Source of the DNA: Halobacteriales archaeon QS_1_68_17
Lineage (GTDB): Archaea > Halobacteriota > Halobacteria > Halobacteriales > Haloarculaceae
Assembly: GCA_003021105.1 (NCBI GenBank)
Contig: PXRG01000006.1
Span: 62,001-126,000, forward strand
Length of the DNA stretch: 64,000 nt
Reading direction: 5' to 3'
The notes below the pieces were generated by a model. That model searched no databases and was not told the origin of the DNA. It saw only the letters and a program-made list of their open reading frames with translations. Shown here piece by piece: positions 33,698-42,032 of this stretch. The position numbers were made by a program, and so were the translations under genes. How positions within the stretch are numbered: the first letter of the stretch is position 1; every line of letters begins with the position of its first letter.

Positions 33698-35446
33698 ATG
33701 ACCGAATACTTCGAGGTCAACCACCGCGACGGCCCCGCCCGCGTCGCGGAACTCCGCCTCGCCGACCCGGTGACGACGCCGGCGCTGGTCGACGACGTCC
33801 TCGCCGACGCCGGCAGCCGCTGGTCCGCGGAGCGCGACCGCCCGGAGGGCGACGAGTCGCGGCTGACGGTCCTGCCCCACCGCGCGTTCCCGAGCGGGAC
33901 GCCCGAGGGGGTCGCGGAGGCGTTCGCCGTCGACTACCCCGACGTCGATTACCCCAGCGCGGCCGTCGTCTCGCCGGCGACCGCCGCCGACCACGGCGCG
34001 GACGCGTACGTCCTCTCGGGCGCGCCGGGGTACGTGGGCCACGCCCGGGCGTTCGTCGAGGCGGTGATCGAGACCCGCGAGGCGATCCCTGCCGACGGCG
34101 CACTCCTGCTGTCCGGCGTCGCCACGCCCGCCAACGTTCCCACGCTCGCGTACGCCGGGGTCGACCTGTTCGACACCGACGCCGCGGTCGTCGCCGGCAC
34201 CCGGGGGCGGTACCTTACGGTCGACGGCGAACAGTTCATGGAGGACCTGTCCGAACTCCCCTGTGCCTGTCCGGCCTGCCGGGGGTCGGTCGCGTCGTTC
34301 GACCGCGAGGACTGCGTCGACCACAACGTGAACGCGCTCCGGGCGCAACTGGCGACGGTCCGCGAGCGGATCAGGGCGGGCCGGTTGCGCGACTACGTCG
34401 AGGCCCAGGCCCGCCACGAGAACTGGCTGACCGCCACGTTCCGGCGGCTCGACGACCAGTACGGCTACCTCGAACGACGGACGCCGCTCGTCCGCCGGGC
34501 CGAGATCAGCGCCGCCAGCGAGGACACCATCCGGCGGGTCGAGATCCAGCGGTTCGCGGAGCGGGTCACCGGGCGGTACCGCAACCGGTTCCGGAACCCG
34601 CTGGTGCTGGTGCCGTGTTCGGCCCGCAAACCCTACAGCGAATCCCAGAGCCACGGCCAGTTCCACGACGCCGTCCAGTTCCGCGCCCACACGGTGTCGA
34701 TTACCTCGCCCATCGGCGTCGTCCCGCAGGAACTCGAACTGACCTACCCCGCACAGCACTACGACGCCGTCGTCACCGGACGCTGGAGCGCGAACGAGGT
34801 CGAGTTCGTCTCGGCGGTCCTGGAGCGGTATCTCGACCGCAACGACTACCCCCGCGTGATCGCCCACGTCCCCGATGACTACCGCGAGATTTGCGAGCGA
34901 GTCGAGGACGCCCTCGGCCTGGATTTCGAATACACCGTCGCCGACCACCCCACGACGGGCGACTCCCTCTCGAACCTCGCGTCGACCCTGGAGGGGGAAC
35001 TCAAGTACTCCAAGCGGGAGCGCCAGCACAACACCCTGAAGGCGGTCGCGGACTACCAGTTCGGGGACGGCGCTGGCGACGACCTGTTCGACGACCTGAC
35101 CGTCGAGGGCCGGTACCCGAGCCTGCGCGCCCACGACGCCGACGGCGAGCAACTGGCGGCGCTCGTCCCCCAGTACGGCACGCTGTCGCTGACCCTTTCG
35201 GGCGCGCGCCGGTGGGTCGAGAGCGACGTCCCCACCAAGCGCGCCGAGATCGACGCGTTCGTCCCCCACGGGAGCGTGCTCGCGCCGGGCGTCGTCGAGG
35301 CCGACGAGTCGATTCGCGTAGGCGACGAGGTGGTATTCGAGGGCCCGCGGGCGTTCGCCGTCGGCCGCGCGACCATGACCGGCCCGGAGATGGCAGAAAG
35401 CACCCGCGGGGTCGCCAGCGACGTCCGGCACGTCGAAGAGCGGTGA
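33698..35446 (+). CDS. arcS: Archaeosine synthase subunit ArcS (TgtA2-like), 582 aa
   Basis: The N-terminal half is a degenerate TGT-like barrel (YVLSGAPGYVGHARAFVEAVIET, LPCACPACRG zinc cluster). The central ArcS motif is PCSARKPYSESQSHGQFHDA (residues about 304-323), which carries out lysine addition to preQ0 in the family. The C-terminus is a PUA RNA-binding domain (KRAEIDAFVPHGSVLAPGVVEADESIRVGDEVVF...VGRA). ArcS works with the radical-SAM RaSEA, encoded here at 40824, to make archaeosine at tRNA position 15. It is intact, unlike tgtA. Confidence 0.92.
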   Translation: MTEYFEVNHRDGPARVAELRLADPVTTPALVDDVLADAGSRWSAERDRPEGDESRLTVLPHRAFPSGTPEGVAEAFAVDYPDVDYPSAAVVSPATAADHGADAYVLSGAPGYVGHARAFVEAVIETREAIPADGALLLSGVATPANVPTLAYAGVDLFDTDAAVVAGTRGRYLTVDGEQFMEDLSELPCACPACRGSVASFDREDCVDHNVNALRAQLATVRERIRAGRLRDYVEAQARHENWLTATFRRLDDQYGYLERRTPLVRRAEISAASEDTIRRVEIQRFAERVTGRYRNRFRNPLVLVPCSARKPYSESQSHGQFHDAVQFRAHTVSITSPIGVVPQELELTYPAQHYDAVVTGRWSANEVEFVSAVLERYLDRNDYPRVIAHVPDDYREICERVEDALGLDFEYTVADHPTTGDSLSNLASTLEGELKYSKRERQHNTLKAVADYQFGDGAGDDLFDDLTVEGRYPSLRAHDADGEQLAALVPQYGTLSLTLSGARRWVESDVPTKRAEIDAFVPHGSVLAPGVVEADESIRVGDEVVFEGPRAFAVGRATMTGPEMAESTRGVASDVRHVEER

Positions 35447-35531
35447 CTGCCCGCCGGAACGCCGAAGGTAATACCGTTGACGCTGATCGAGGATAACACA
35501 CCGTTTTTACCCTGGGGTCCGAGCACCCGGT

Positions 35532-35915
35532 ATGGACGAGATCAGTCTCGCGGTGCCGGAACCGATTCTGGAGGCGCTCCCCGAGGAGGGCGACAGCGCG
35601 GCCCGGGACATGCAGCGGGCCGTCGAGGGCTGGGAGGAGCGGATCAACCGCACTATCGCCGAGGCCGACGACGAGGAGGCCACCGAGTACGTCGTCGACG
35701 CGATCGAACACATGGAGGACCGCATCGAGACCTTCGACGGGTTCGTGCCCGAACTCCGCGCGTGGGGGCAGTCGCCCATCTTTGCGATGGCCTGGCGGAA
35801 CCTCTACGCGGACCTGATCGCGCAACTGTACGAGCACGAGGAGCTGTCGGCGCGGCTCGACCGCGAGCGCAACTACCGGCTCGTCGAGGACGGCATCCGT
35901 CTGCGGGATCTGTAG
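35532..35915 (+). CDS. Conserved haloarchaeal helical protein upstream of samp1, 127 aa
   Basis: The protein is mostly helical and acidic, with motifs WEERINRTIAEADDEEATEYVVDAIEHMEDRIETF and SPIFAMAWRNLYADLIAQLYEHEEL. No catalytic signature is seen. The stop is 31 bases before the SAMP1 gene, so it is probably the first gene of that operon. An AT box, GTTTTTACC at about 35502, lies 30 bases upstream. Function unknown. Confidence 0.75.
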   Translation: MDEISLAVPEPILEALPEEGDSAARDMQRAVEGWEERINRTIAEADDEEATEYVVDAIEHMEDRIETFDGFVPELRAWGQSPIFAMAWRNLYADLIAQLYEHEELSARLDRERNYRLVEDGIRLRDL

Positions 35916-35946
35916 GTTTATACAGTTCGCGTCCCTCCCACGGGAC

Positions 35947-36228
35947 ATGGAACTGGAGCTGCGGTTCTTTGCGACGTTCCGCGAGGCCGTCGGGTCGAAG
36001 ACGATCATGCGGGAGTACGACGAGGGCGTAACCGTCGGCGAGGTGCTGGCGGGCCTGGAGGCCGAGTACGACGACCTGGAAGGGAACCTGCTCGACGACG
36101 AGGGGGAGATCAGACCGCAGTTGAGCATCCTCAAGAACGGCCAGGGCGTCGTCCACATGGAGGGCGTCGACACCACGATGGAAAACGGCGACACGCTGAG
36201 CGTTTTCCCGCCGGTCGCGGGTGGGTAG
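35947..36228 (+). CDS. samp1: Ubiquitin-like small archaeal modifier protein (SAMP1/MoaD-like), 93 aa
   Basis: This is a beta-grasp protein: MELELRFFATFREAVGSKTIMREY, TVGEVLAGLEAEYDDLEGNL, LSILKNGQGVVHMEGVDTTMENGDTLSVFPPVAGG. It ends in Gly-Gly, needed for adenylation by an E1-like enzyme and for conjugation to lysines (samPylation) or for sulfur transfer to molybdopterin. SAMP1 of Haloferax serves both jobs. The TAG stop is followed directly by the ATG of the next gene, so they form one operon. Confidence 0.9.
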   Translation: MELELRFFATFREAVGSKTIMREYDEGVTVGEVLAGLEAEYDDLEGNLLDDEGEIRPQLSILKNGQGVVHMEGVDTTMENGDTLSVFPPVAGG

Positions 36229-36501
36229 ATGCGCCGGGAGAAGTCCTACCGGGGCATCTCGCAGCGGCTCGCCATCCACTACCTCGAAGGGCTCGGCGCG
36301 GAACTGGTCGACGGCCACGAGGACGGAACCGGAGTCGAGGTCGAGGCCGACGACTGGGGGGCGACGCTCACGACCGAACGGGTCGGCGTCGGCCCGACGG
36401 TGAAACTCACGCAGGTGAACGTCACCTTCGAGGGCGACGAGGAGGTGCTCCCGGAGTTGATCGAGGAGTTCGGCCAGAAGGCCATGCGGGCGGGTGGCTG
36501 A
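36229..36501 (+). CDS. Small protein co-encoded with SAMP1 (MoaD-related C-terminal domain-like), 90 aa
   Basis: It begins immediately after the SAMP1 stop. The sequence MRREKSYRGISQRLAIHYLEGLGAEL...WGATLTTERVGVGPTVKLTQVNVTFEGDEEVLPELIEEFGQKAMRAGG resembles, from memory, the domain found fused to MoaD in some bacteria (DUF1952). It also ends Gly-Gly, but without the beta-grasp pattern. TGATG overlaps the next start, so translation is coupled. A partner role for SAMP1 or molybdopterin synthase is inferred. Confidence 0.7.
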   Translation: MRREKSYRGISQRLAIHYLEGLGAELVDGHEDGTGVEVEADDWGATLTTERVGVGPTVKLTQVNVTFEGDEEVLPELIEEFGQKAMRAGG

Positions 36502-36866
36502 TGAGCGGGGCACGCGGCGATCCAATCGAGGGGACGGTATTGATCGCCACGGCCGCCAAGGCCAGCGTCGGTCCCGACCGGCTCCCCCGGCTGGTCGACC
36601 GGGTGCAGGCGTCCCTGGCCGGGCGACGCGAGGAGTACGCCCGGCGCTACGAGCGGGTCTACGAGTCCGCCGACTACGAGGCTTTCTTCGTCGAGAACGA
36701 CCACTGGCGGACGCTCGGGGCGGAACTCGGACTCGGGGAGCGCGAAACCGATGCCGTCCGGCGGGCCCACCACGAACAGCTCCTCCGGGACGGCCGCGAG
36801 CAGGGCTGCGAGGAGGAGTTCCGGACGGCCCTGGAAATCCGCGACTGCGTCGTCATCGGGACCTGA
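36501..36866 (+). CDS. Conserved haloarchaeal protein in the SAMP1 operon, 121 aa
   Basis: The start overlaps the preceding stop (TGATG). The protein is alpha-helical and charged: GTVLIATAAKASVGPDRLPRLVDRVQASLAGRREEYARRYERVYES and FVENDHWRTLGAELGLGERETDAVRRAHHEQLLRDG. No known motif is seen. As the fourth tightly packed gene it may work with SAMP1; function unknown. Confidence 0.7.
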   Translation: MSGARGDPIEGTVLIATAAKASVGPDRLPRLVDRVQASLAGRREEYARRYERVYESADYEAFFVENDHWRTLGAELGLGERETDAVRRAHHEQLLRDGREQGCEEEFRTALEIRDCVVIGT

Positions 36867-36927
36867 CGCGACGGCGGCGAACAGGTTCGGGAGTCGGGTT
36901 ACGGCCTCCGGACGCGAACAATCGCGC

Positions 36928-37314
36928 ATGGGACACGCGAGCGACCAGGCCCACGAGAGCGACGCCGAACCGGTCACGGACAGGATCCACGACAACTCCT
37001 GGCCGGCGAACCTGGAGACGCCCCGCTACGCCGGCGACCGCGCGGCCGTCGTCGAGGGGGCGCTGACGGCCATCGACCACACCGCACCCGGCAACCACGT
37101 CAACCTCGTTACCCGCGGCGACAACGGGCATCCCGAGCGCTATCTGTATCAGGCGCTCGAAGACGCCGTCGACGGCGACCTCGACTGGGAGTACGTCCAG
37201 CAGTGTGGCTGTGGCGGCCACGTCACGCGCGTTTCCGTCGAGTCGGCCATCGACGTCGACCGGCCGGCGTCTGATAGTGATTGTTGCGATTATTTTCGCG
37301 GCCACGTCACGTGA
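36928..37314 (+). CDS. Conserved small protein with C-terminus formed by a MITE-like insertion, 128 aa
   Basis: ATG 36928 encodes MGHASDQAHESDAEP... with a conserved-looking core YAGDRAAVVEGALTAIDHTAPGNHVNLVTRGDNGHPERYLYQALEDAVDGDLDWEYVQQCGCGGHVTRV. The last ~15 codons (from 37268) lie inside the 123-bp inverted-repeat element, which supplies the stop at 37312-37314. The original C-terminus was therefore probably replaced. No function is known; the CGCGGH motif may bind metal. Confidence 0.65.
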   Translation: MGHASDQAHESDAEPVTDRIHDNSWPANLETPRYAGDRAAVVEGALTAIDHTAPGNHVNLVTRGDNGHPERYLYQALEDAVDGDLDWEYVQQCGCGGHVTRVSVESAIDVDRPASDSDCCDYFRGHVT

Positions 37315-37390
37315 ACAGTTGGTTCGCGGGCTGAAGCCCACGAATTGTGACTTCTCGGCGGTAAAGAGTCGCAACAATCACTATGAGACG
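37268..37390. mobile_element. MITE-like element with 22-bp terminal inverted repeats
   Basis: CGTCTGATAGTGATTGTTGC (start of left repeat, 37268-37289) is matched by the reverse complement of 37369-37390 at 21 of 22 positions. Inside, GGGCTGAAGCCC forms a hairpin with the TGAA loop seen at 4211-4230, flanked by TTCG/CGAA. No coding capacity is present and no clear target duplication was found. It lies between a truncated-looking gene end and a radical-SAM remnant. Confidence 0.75.
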
Positions 37391-37428
37391 GGGACGGGAA
37401 CGGAGACGGCGGCGGGAGGCACCGACCC

Positions 37429-38076
37429 GTGAACCCGCCCGAAGTCGACACGGCCGAGCGCCCGCTCGTGCTCGTCTGGGAGGTCGCGCGGGCCTGCGAC
37501 CTCTCCGGGGCGGGGCTGGCCCGGATGGCACTGAGCCTCGACGGCGGCTCGGCGGCCGCCCACGACGAGTTCCGGGGCGAGGCGGGGAGCTTCGAGGCCA
37601 CGCTCCGGGCCGCGGCCGTCGCCCGGAACGCCGGGCTCTTGCTCCAGATCAACACGACCGTCTGTGCCGACACGGTCGCGGAGTTGCCCGCGATCCGCGA
37701 CCTCGTGGCGGACCTCGGAGCCGTTCTCTGGTCGGTGTTCTTCCTCGTCCCGGTCGGCCGGGGGCGGGTGTTCGACCCGGTCTCCCCGGAGCGGACCGAC
37801 CGGGTGATGGAGTGGCTCTGCGAGGTCCGCGAGTCCGAACCGTTCGGCGTCAAGACGACCGAGGCCCCCCAGTTCCGGCGGGTCGCCATCCAGCGCCGCC
37901 GCGAGCGAGCCGGCGGGGCCGGCGATGCCGACGACTCGCCCGGCGGTGTCGCGGCGGAGTCGGACGGGTCGTCGACGGACGCGACCGGCGGTCCCGGTCG
38001 GCGGACGGGCGTCCGTGCGGGCGCGGGACGAAGGGGTATACCGCTGGCTCCCGAACGTCTCCCCGCATGCAGGTGA
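37429..38076 (+). pseudogene. Radical-SAM gene remnant with the FeS-cluster region deleted
   Basis: RPLVLVWEVARACDL matches the start of a haloarchaeal SPASM-type radical-SAM enzyme, but instead of CKHC it jumps to SGAGLARMALSLDGGSAAAHDEFRG, which normally lies ~90 residues later. The middle part is well conserved (LLLQINTTVCADTVAELPAIRDLV, LWSVFFLVPVGRGR, EPFGVKTTEAPQFRRVAIQ). The C-terminal half with auxiliary-cluster cysteines is replaced by low-complexity sequence overlapping the next gene by 10 bases. No CxxxCxxC remains, so radical-SAM chemistry is impossible. Either a decayed gene or a member of a cluster-less pseudo-SAM family. Confidence 0.7.
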
Positions 38077-38324
38077 TCTGTACTGACGGGACCGTCTTCG
38101 AGTGTCGCGCCTACGAGGTGATCGACGCCGGCGTCATGCTGTTCGGCGAGGAGGCCGACGACCAGCCCGACCGCTACGCCGGCGGCCGGGAACAGATCGG
38201 GTACGTCCCCCACCACCAGTTGCACTACATCATTCCCGAGGACGTCGCCGTGGGTCCCCCCGAGCCCGGGCCGGCCCGACAACCCTCGGCACCGCAGGCG
38301 GGGGGCGAACCCGCACAGCGGTAG
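38067..38324 (+). CDS. Small conserved haloarchaeal protein, 85 aa
   Basis: MQVICTDGTVFECRAYEVIDAGVMLFGEEADDQPDRYAGGREQIGYVPHHQLHYIIPEDV is a compact beta-rich domain of ~60 residues, followed by a Pro/Ala/Gly-rich tail. From general knowledge, similar short proteins are widespread in haloarchaea without known function. The ATG lies 10 bases before the stop of the radical-SAM remnant in a different frame. Confidence 0.7.
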   Translation: MQVICTDGTVFECRAYEVIDAGVMLFGEEADDQPDRYAGGREQIGYVPHHQLHYIIPEDVAVGPPEPGPARQPSAPQAGGEPAQR

Positions 38325-38661
38325 CCAGCGGCGGAGCGTCCCCCTCTCCGGACGACCCGTCCGCGCCGCCCGCTGAACGGGTTCGGGGGCAGAATAGCAG
38401 GCGAGCGCCCGACGCCCGCGAGGACGCCCGCCAGCAGGAACCCCAGCGCCACGACGAAGTGTGCCAGCGGGACGACTGTCGGCGGACCGCCCTCCGTGTC
38501 GATGTCGCCCGGGACCGCGGGCATGGACGGGCGTACGGCCGGCAGCTACCTCGCCGTTGGTCCGAACACCTTCGGTCGCGGGGACCGGGACCGCCAGGGC
38601 TGCCGGGAGGAGACAGCCGCGGCTGGCGACCTGGTGTAAAAAAATCCGTGTGCGTGCGAGT
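38325..38661. other. Gene-poor stretch with a membrane-protein fragment (38420-38524, minus)
   Basis: No complete gene is seen. On the minus strand, from an ATG at 38524, MPAVPGDIDTEGGPPTVVPLAHFVVALGFLLAGVLAGVG looks like the first transmembrane helix of a longer membrane protein. It then degenerates into Arg/Gly/Pro sequence. It is most likely a 5' remnant of a lost gene, next to the radical-SAM remnant. Confidence 0.45.
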
Positions 38662-40602
38662 TCAGTCGTCGCTCGGGGCAGCGGCGTCGCCGCCGGCGGA
38701 GACGCCGGTGCCGGGACCGACCTCGATGCCGAGTTCGTCGAGTTTCTCGTCGGGCACGACGCCGTCGACCCAGCCGCGGGCCTCGTAGTACTCCTCTTTC
38801 ATCTTCTCGAGTTCGCAGAGTTCGCCCTCGATGCCGCCCTGGCCGGGGATGGCGTCCTCGTGGCCCTCGACGAACCGGCCCGGCAGCGAGTCGTCGTCGC
38901 CGTCGAAGCCGACGAGGTTGTTGTAGTACCGTTCGAGGTTGTAGACCCGCTCGCCGGCCTCCATCAGTTCGTCCTCGGTGACGTCGCGGCCGGTCATGCC
39001 GTTGTACTGCTTGACGTACTCCTCGATGCCCTCGGCGAAGGCGTTGAACTTGCAGATGTCGAACGAGTCGGAGATGGCGTGGAGGTCCTGGAAGACCATG
39101 CAGAGTTCGCCCTTGCCTTCCCACTCGGTCGGGTCGGCCTTCTCCGGGATGCCGAGGATTTCGGCGGCCGGCGTGTACCCGCGCAGGTGGCAGGCACCGC
39201 GGTTCGAGGTGGCGTAGCCGATGCCCATGCCCTTCAGGCCGCGGGGGTCGTAGGCCGGGATCGTCTGGCCCTTGACCGCCAGCGAGGAGTCGTGGGCGTC
39301 GAGCTCCTCGCCGATGTGGTCTGCACCGCCGGCCAGCAGGTCGCCGAGGTAGCCCCCGCGGTGGGCCGTCTCCTCGATCATGTCGATCATCTCGTCGGCG
39401 TTGCCCCAGTCGAGCCCTTCGCCCTCGGGGAGCTTGCCGCGCTCGGTGACCTCCATGGCCATCGCCAGCATGTTGCCCATCTCGATGGTGTCGACGCCCA
39501 TGGCGTTACACCGGTCGATCATGACGGCGACCTTGTCGCGGTCGTCGTTCATCGAGTTCGGACCGAGTGCCCACGCCGACTCGTACTCGTAGGACTCCAT
39601 CCGGACGTTCATGTCCTGGCCCTTGTGGTTGACCTGGACCTCGACTTCCTTCTTGCAGGCGACCGGACAGGAGTGACACGTCGGCTCGTCGACGAGGATG
39701 TTCTCCCGGACGTTCTCGCCGGAGACGTGCTCCGCGTCGATGTCGAGGTCGTCCGGACTCCCCTCGGCCTCGCTCGACGTCGAGGTGTATTTGGCGTTCC
39801 GGGTCGGCAGGCTGTCCATCTCCTCGGTGACGTTCATCAGGACGTTCGTCCCGTACACCGAGAGGCCGCCCTCGTTGGGCGCGGTGACGTCGGATTCCTG
39901 GATGACCTGCATGGCCTGGCGGTGGCCTTCCTGGAACGTCTCGGGGTCGGCCGGCTTGGGCATCTTGGTGCCGGACTTGACGACGACCGCCTTGACGTTC
40001 TTGGTGCCCATTACGCAGCCGGTGCCGCCCCGGCCGGAGGCGCGGTCGTCCTCGTTGACGATGCAGGCGTAGCGGACCTCGTTTTCGCCCCCCGGGCCGA
40101 TGGTCATCGCCGAGAGATTCTTGCCGTAGGACCCCTCTACCTCGTCCTCGATGGTCTCTATCGTCTCGTGGACGCCCTTCCCCCAGAGATGCGAGGCGTC
40201 CCGCAGTTCGACCTCGCCGTTCTCGACGACGGCGTAGACCGGTTCGTCCGCCTGCCCCTCGAACACCAGGGCGTCGAAACCCGCCCACTTCAGCCGGGCC
40301 CCCGACCAGCCGCCGTGGTGGGCGTCGGTCACGGTCCCCGTGAGCGGCGATTTCGTGCAGATGGCAATCCGGCCGCTCATCACCGTCTGGGTGCCCGTGA
40401 GCGGTCCGTTCGTGAACGAGAGGATGTTCTCCTCGCTCAGCGGGTCCACGTCCGGGCCGTTGTCGAATACGTATTTCACCCCGAGGCCGCGTGCTCCGAT
40501 GTACTTTTTCGCGTCCTCGTCGTCGACGCCCTCGTAACTGACGTCCCCCTCCGAGAGATCGATTCGGGCGACGTGATCTTGAAATCCACCGAGTTCTGTC
40601 AT
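38662..40602 (-). CDS. Aldehyde:ferredoxin oxidoreductase family tungsten enzyme, 646 aa
   Basis: The N-terminal domain has the pterin-binding stretch GARGLGVKYVFDNGPDVDPLSEENIL and TGTVTDAHHGGWSGARLKWAGFD. CHSCPVAC (about residue 310) and a distal Cys (DLHAISDSFDICKF) provide the [4Fe-4S] ligands. GLKGMGIGYATSNRGACHLRGYTPAAEILG is the second pterin motif. The family oxidises aldehydes to acids with ferredoxin as acceptor, using W-bis-pterin. Length agrees with AOR (600-650). ATG 40602 has a short upstream region before the divergent RaSEA gene. Confidence 0.93.
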   Translation of the reverse strand: MTELGGFQDHVARIDLSEGDVSYEGVDDEDAKKYIGARGLGVKYVFDNGPDVDPLSEENILSFTNGPLTGTQTVMSGRIAICTKSPLTGTVTDAHHGGWSGARLKWAGFDALVFEGQADEPVYAVVENGEVELRDASHLWGKGVHETIETIEDEVEGSYGKNLSAMTIGPGGENEVRYACIVNEDDRASGRGGTGCVMGTKNVKAVVVKSGTKMPKPADPETFQEGHRQAMQVIQESDVTAPNEGGLSVYGTNVLMNVTEEMDSLPTRNAKYTSTSSEAEGSPDDLDIDAEHVSGENVRENILVDEPTCHSCPVACKKEVEVQVNHKGQDMNVRMESYEYESAWALGPNSMNDDRDKVAVMIDRCNAMGVDTIEMGNMLAMAMEVTERGKLPEGEGLDWGNADEMIDMIEETAHRGGYLGDLLAGGADHIGEELDAHDSSLAVKGQTIPAYDPRGLKGMGIGYATSNRGACHLRGYTPAAEILGIPEKADPTEWEGKGELCMVFQDLHAISDSFDICKFNAFAEGIEEYVKQYNGMTGRDVTEDELMEAGERVYNLERYYNNLVGFDGDDDSLPGRFVEGHEDAIPGQGGIEGELCELEKMKEEYYEARGWVDGVVPDEKLDELGIEVGPGTGVSAGGDAAAPSDD

Positions 40603-40823
40603 TGTAAGGTCCGTTGGTTACATACGGTCGCTATCCATGTCATAGTTTTCCACGGGAGTGTAACCCAATTCGGCTAGTATCTGCCCCGCTGACGGCCGGC
40701 AATGAAGGTTTATTGTCAACGCCTGTCCGTCGATTTTTTGCGATTCGGGGGTCTGACCGTCGATGCCGCGGCGCCGGCCGCGATAACGAAGTGGCTTTAC
40801 GCCCCGGGCGACTTCCACCGGTA
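40603..40823. promoter_or_regulatory. Divergent promoter region of AOR and RaSEA genes
   Basis: About 220 bases are less GC-rich than the surroundings, with AT boxes (GGTTTATTG at about 40709 and GATTTTTTGCG at about 40733) and TTACATACGG (40618) close to the AOR start. No clear operator repeat is visible. Confidence 0.45.
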
Positions 40824-41900
40824 ATGAGCCAGCCCAGTCCCGACGTCTACGAGCAGGGGAGGGGGATGGACGCCCACAACGCGGCGATGCGGGAGATCCG
40901 GGCCCGGAAGGACCGGACCTACGATCCGCGCGAGCCGACGCGGGTGTGGATCGACGAGGACAACACCCCCGGCGGCGTCTACCAGTCGCTGACGATCATC
41001 CTCAACACCGGCGGCTGCCGGTGGGCGCGGGCCGGCGGCTGTACGATGTGTGGCTACGTCGCCGAGTCCGTGGAGGGCGGCAGCGTCACCCACGAGGAAC
41101 TGATGGCCCAACTCGGGGCCTGTCTCGACCACGAACGCGAGCAGGCCGACGGGGAGAGCGGCCTCGTCAAGATCTACACCTCCGGTTCCTTCCTCGACGA
41201 GCGGGAGGTGCCCGCGGAGACGCGCCGGGCCATCGCGGAGACGTTCGCGGACCGCGAGCGGATCGTCGTCGAGAGCCTGCCCGACTTCGTCGCCCGGGAG
41301 AAACTCGCCGACTTCACCGACCGCGGACTCGACACCGACGTCGCGGTCGGCCTGGAGACGGCCACAGACCGGGTGCGCCGGGACTGCGTGAACAAGTACT
41401 TCGAGTTCAGCGACTTCGAGGCCGCCTGCGCGGCGGCCCGCGAGGCCGGTGCCGGCGTGAAGGCGTACCTGCTGTTGAAGCCGCCCTTCCTCTCGGAGTC
41501 CGAGGCCGTCGCGGACATGAAGCGGTCGGTCCGGCGCTGTGCGGGCGTCGACGGGTGTCACACCGTCTCGATGAACCCCACGAACGTCCAGCGCCACACG
41601 ATGGTCGAGGACCTCTACCACGAGGGGGGCTATCGGCCGCCGTGGCTCTGGTCGGTCTGCGAGGTGCTCGAATCGACCGCCGACGCGGACGCCATCGTCG
41701 TCTCGGACCCCGTCGGCCACGGGTCCGACCGCGGACCGCACAACTGCGGCGACTGCGACGACCGCGTCCAGAACGCGATCAAGGACTTCGACCTCCGGCA
41801 GGACCCCTCGGTGTTCGGGGAGGTCTCGTGTGCCTGCGAGCGCACCTGGGAGGTCGTGATGGACCACGAGACGGCCTACAGCGCGCCCCTGGTGCGGTAG
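40824..41900 (+). CDS. Archaeosine biosynthesis radical-SAM protein RaSEA, 358 aa
   Basis: The cluster motif is CRWARAGGCTMCGY (C-x7-C-x2-C, residues about 65-78), an unusual spacing characteristic of this family. Other conserved parts are SLTIILNTGGCRW, VKIYTSGSFLDEREVP, VVESLPDFV and AVGLETATDRVRRDCVNKYF. The C-terminus has NCGDCDDR and CACERTW, a likely zinc or auxiliary metal site. RaSEA cleaves the ArcS lysine adduct of preQ0-tRNA to give archaeosine. ATG at 40824 follows ACTTCCACCGGTA. Confidence 0.9.
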   Translation: MSQPSPDVYEQGRGMDAHNAAMREIRARKDRTYDPREPTRVWIDEDNTPGGVYQSLTIILNTGGCRWARAGGCTMCGYVAESVEGGSVTHEELMAQLGACLDHEREQADGESGLVKIYTSGSFLDEREVPAETRRAIAETFADRERIVVESLPDFVAREKLADFTDRGLDTDVAVGLETATDRVRRDCVNKYFEFSDFEAACAAAREAGAGVKAYLLLKPPFLSESEAVADMKRSVRRCAGVDGCHTVSMNPTNVQRHTMVEDLYHEGGYRPPWLWSVCEVLESTADADAIVVSDPVGHGSDRGPHNCGDCDDRVQNAIKDFDLRQDPSVFGEVSCACERTWEVVMDHETAYSAPLVR

Positions 41901-42032
41901 CCCGGCGTCGCCTCGCTGGTCCCCGTCGTGGCCCGCCCGAGGGCGTCGCTTCGCCACCCCCGGTCCGCCGACTGCGTCCGGGCCGGAGAGTGCCACCCGC
42001 GGAGATTTCTCCGTTCGGACCGAAGGTGGGGC

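Larger units (their letters stand above)
32693..33698 (-). pseudogene. TasA/SipW-dependent-type secreted protein gene, broken by two frameshifts and 5'-truncated
   Basis: Three frames join into one haloarchaeal CalY/TasA-like protein. The first has FADVKPCDTGCVSLGVHNDTNPAWAW (ending near 33378). The second has WVTDNRYELTVDGG...SFVSFAVCRDGGNDD...[10 protein letters not shown] (to about 32870). The third has [23 protein letters not shown]...[14 protein letters not shown]. The first break is at a run of nine Cs (33370-33378, Gs on the coding strand), the second at a three-G run near 32876; one more G in each restores the frame. The signal peptide and first domain part are missing. Its 3' end overlaps the tgtA stop. 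Confidence 0.7.
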
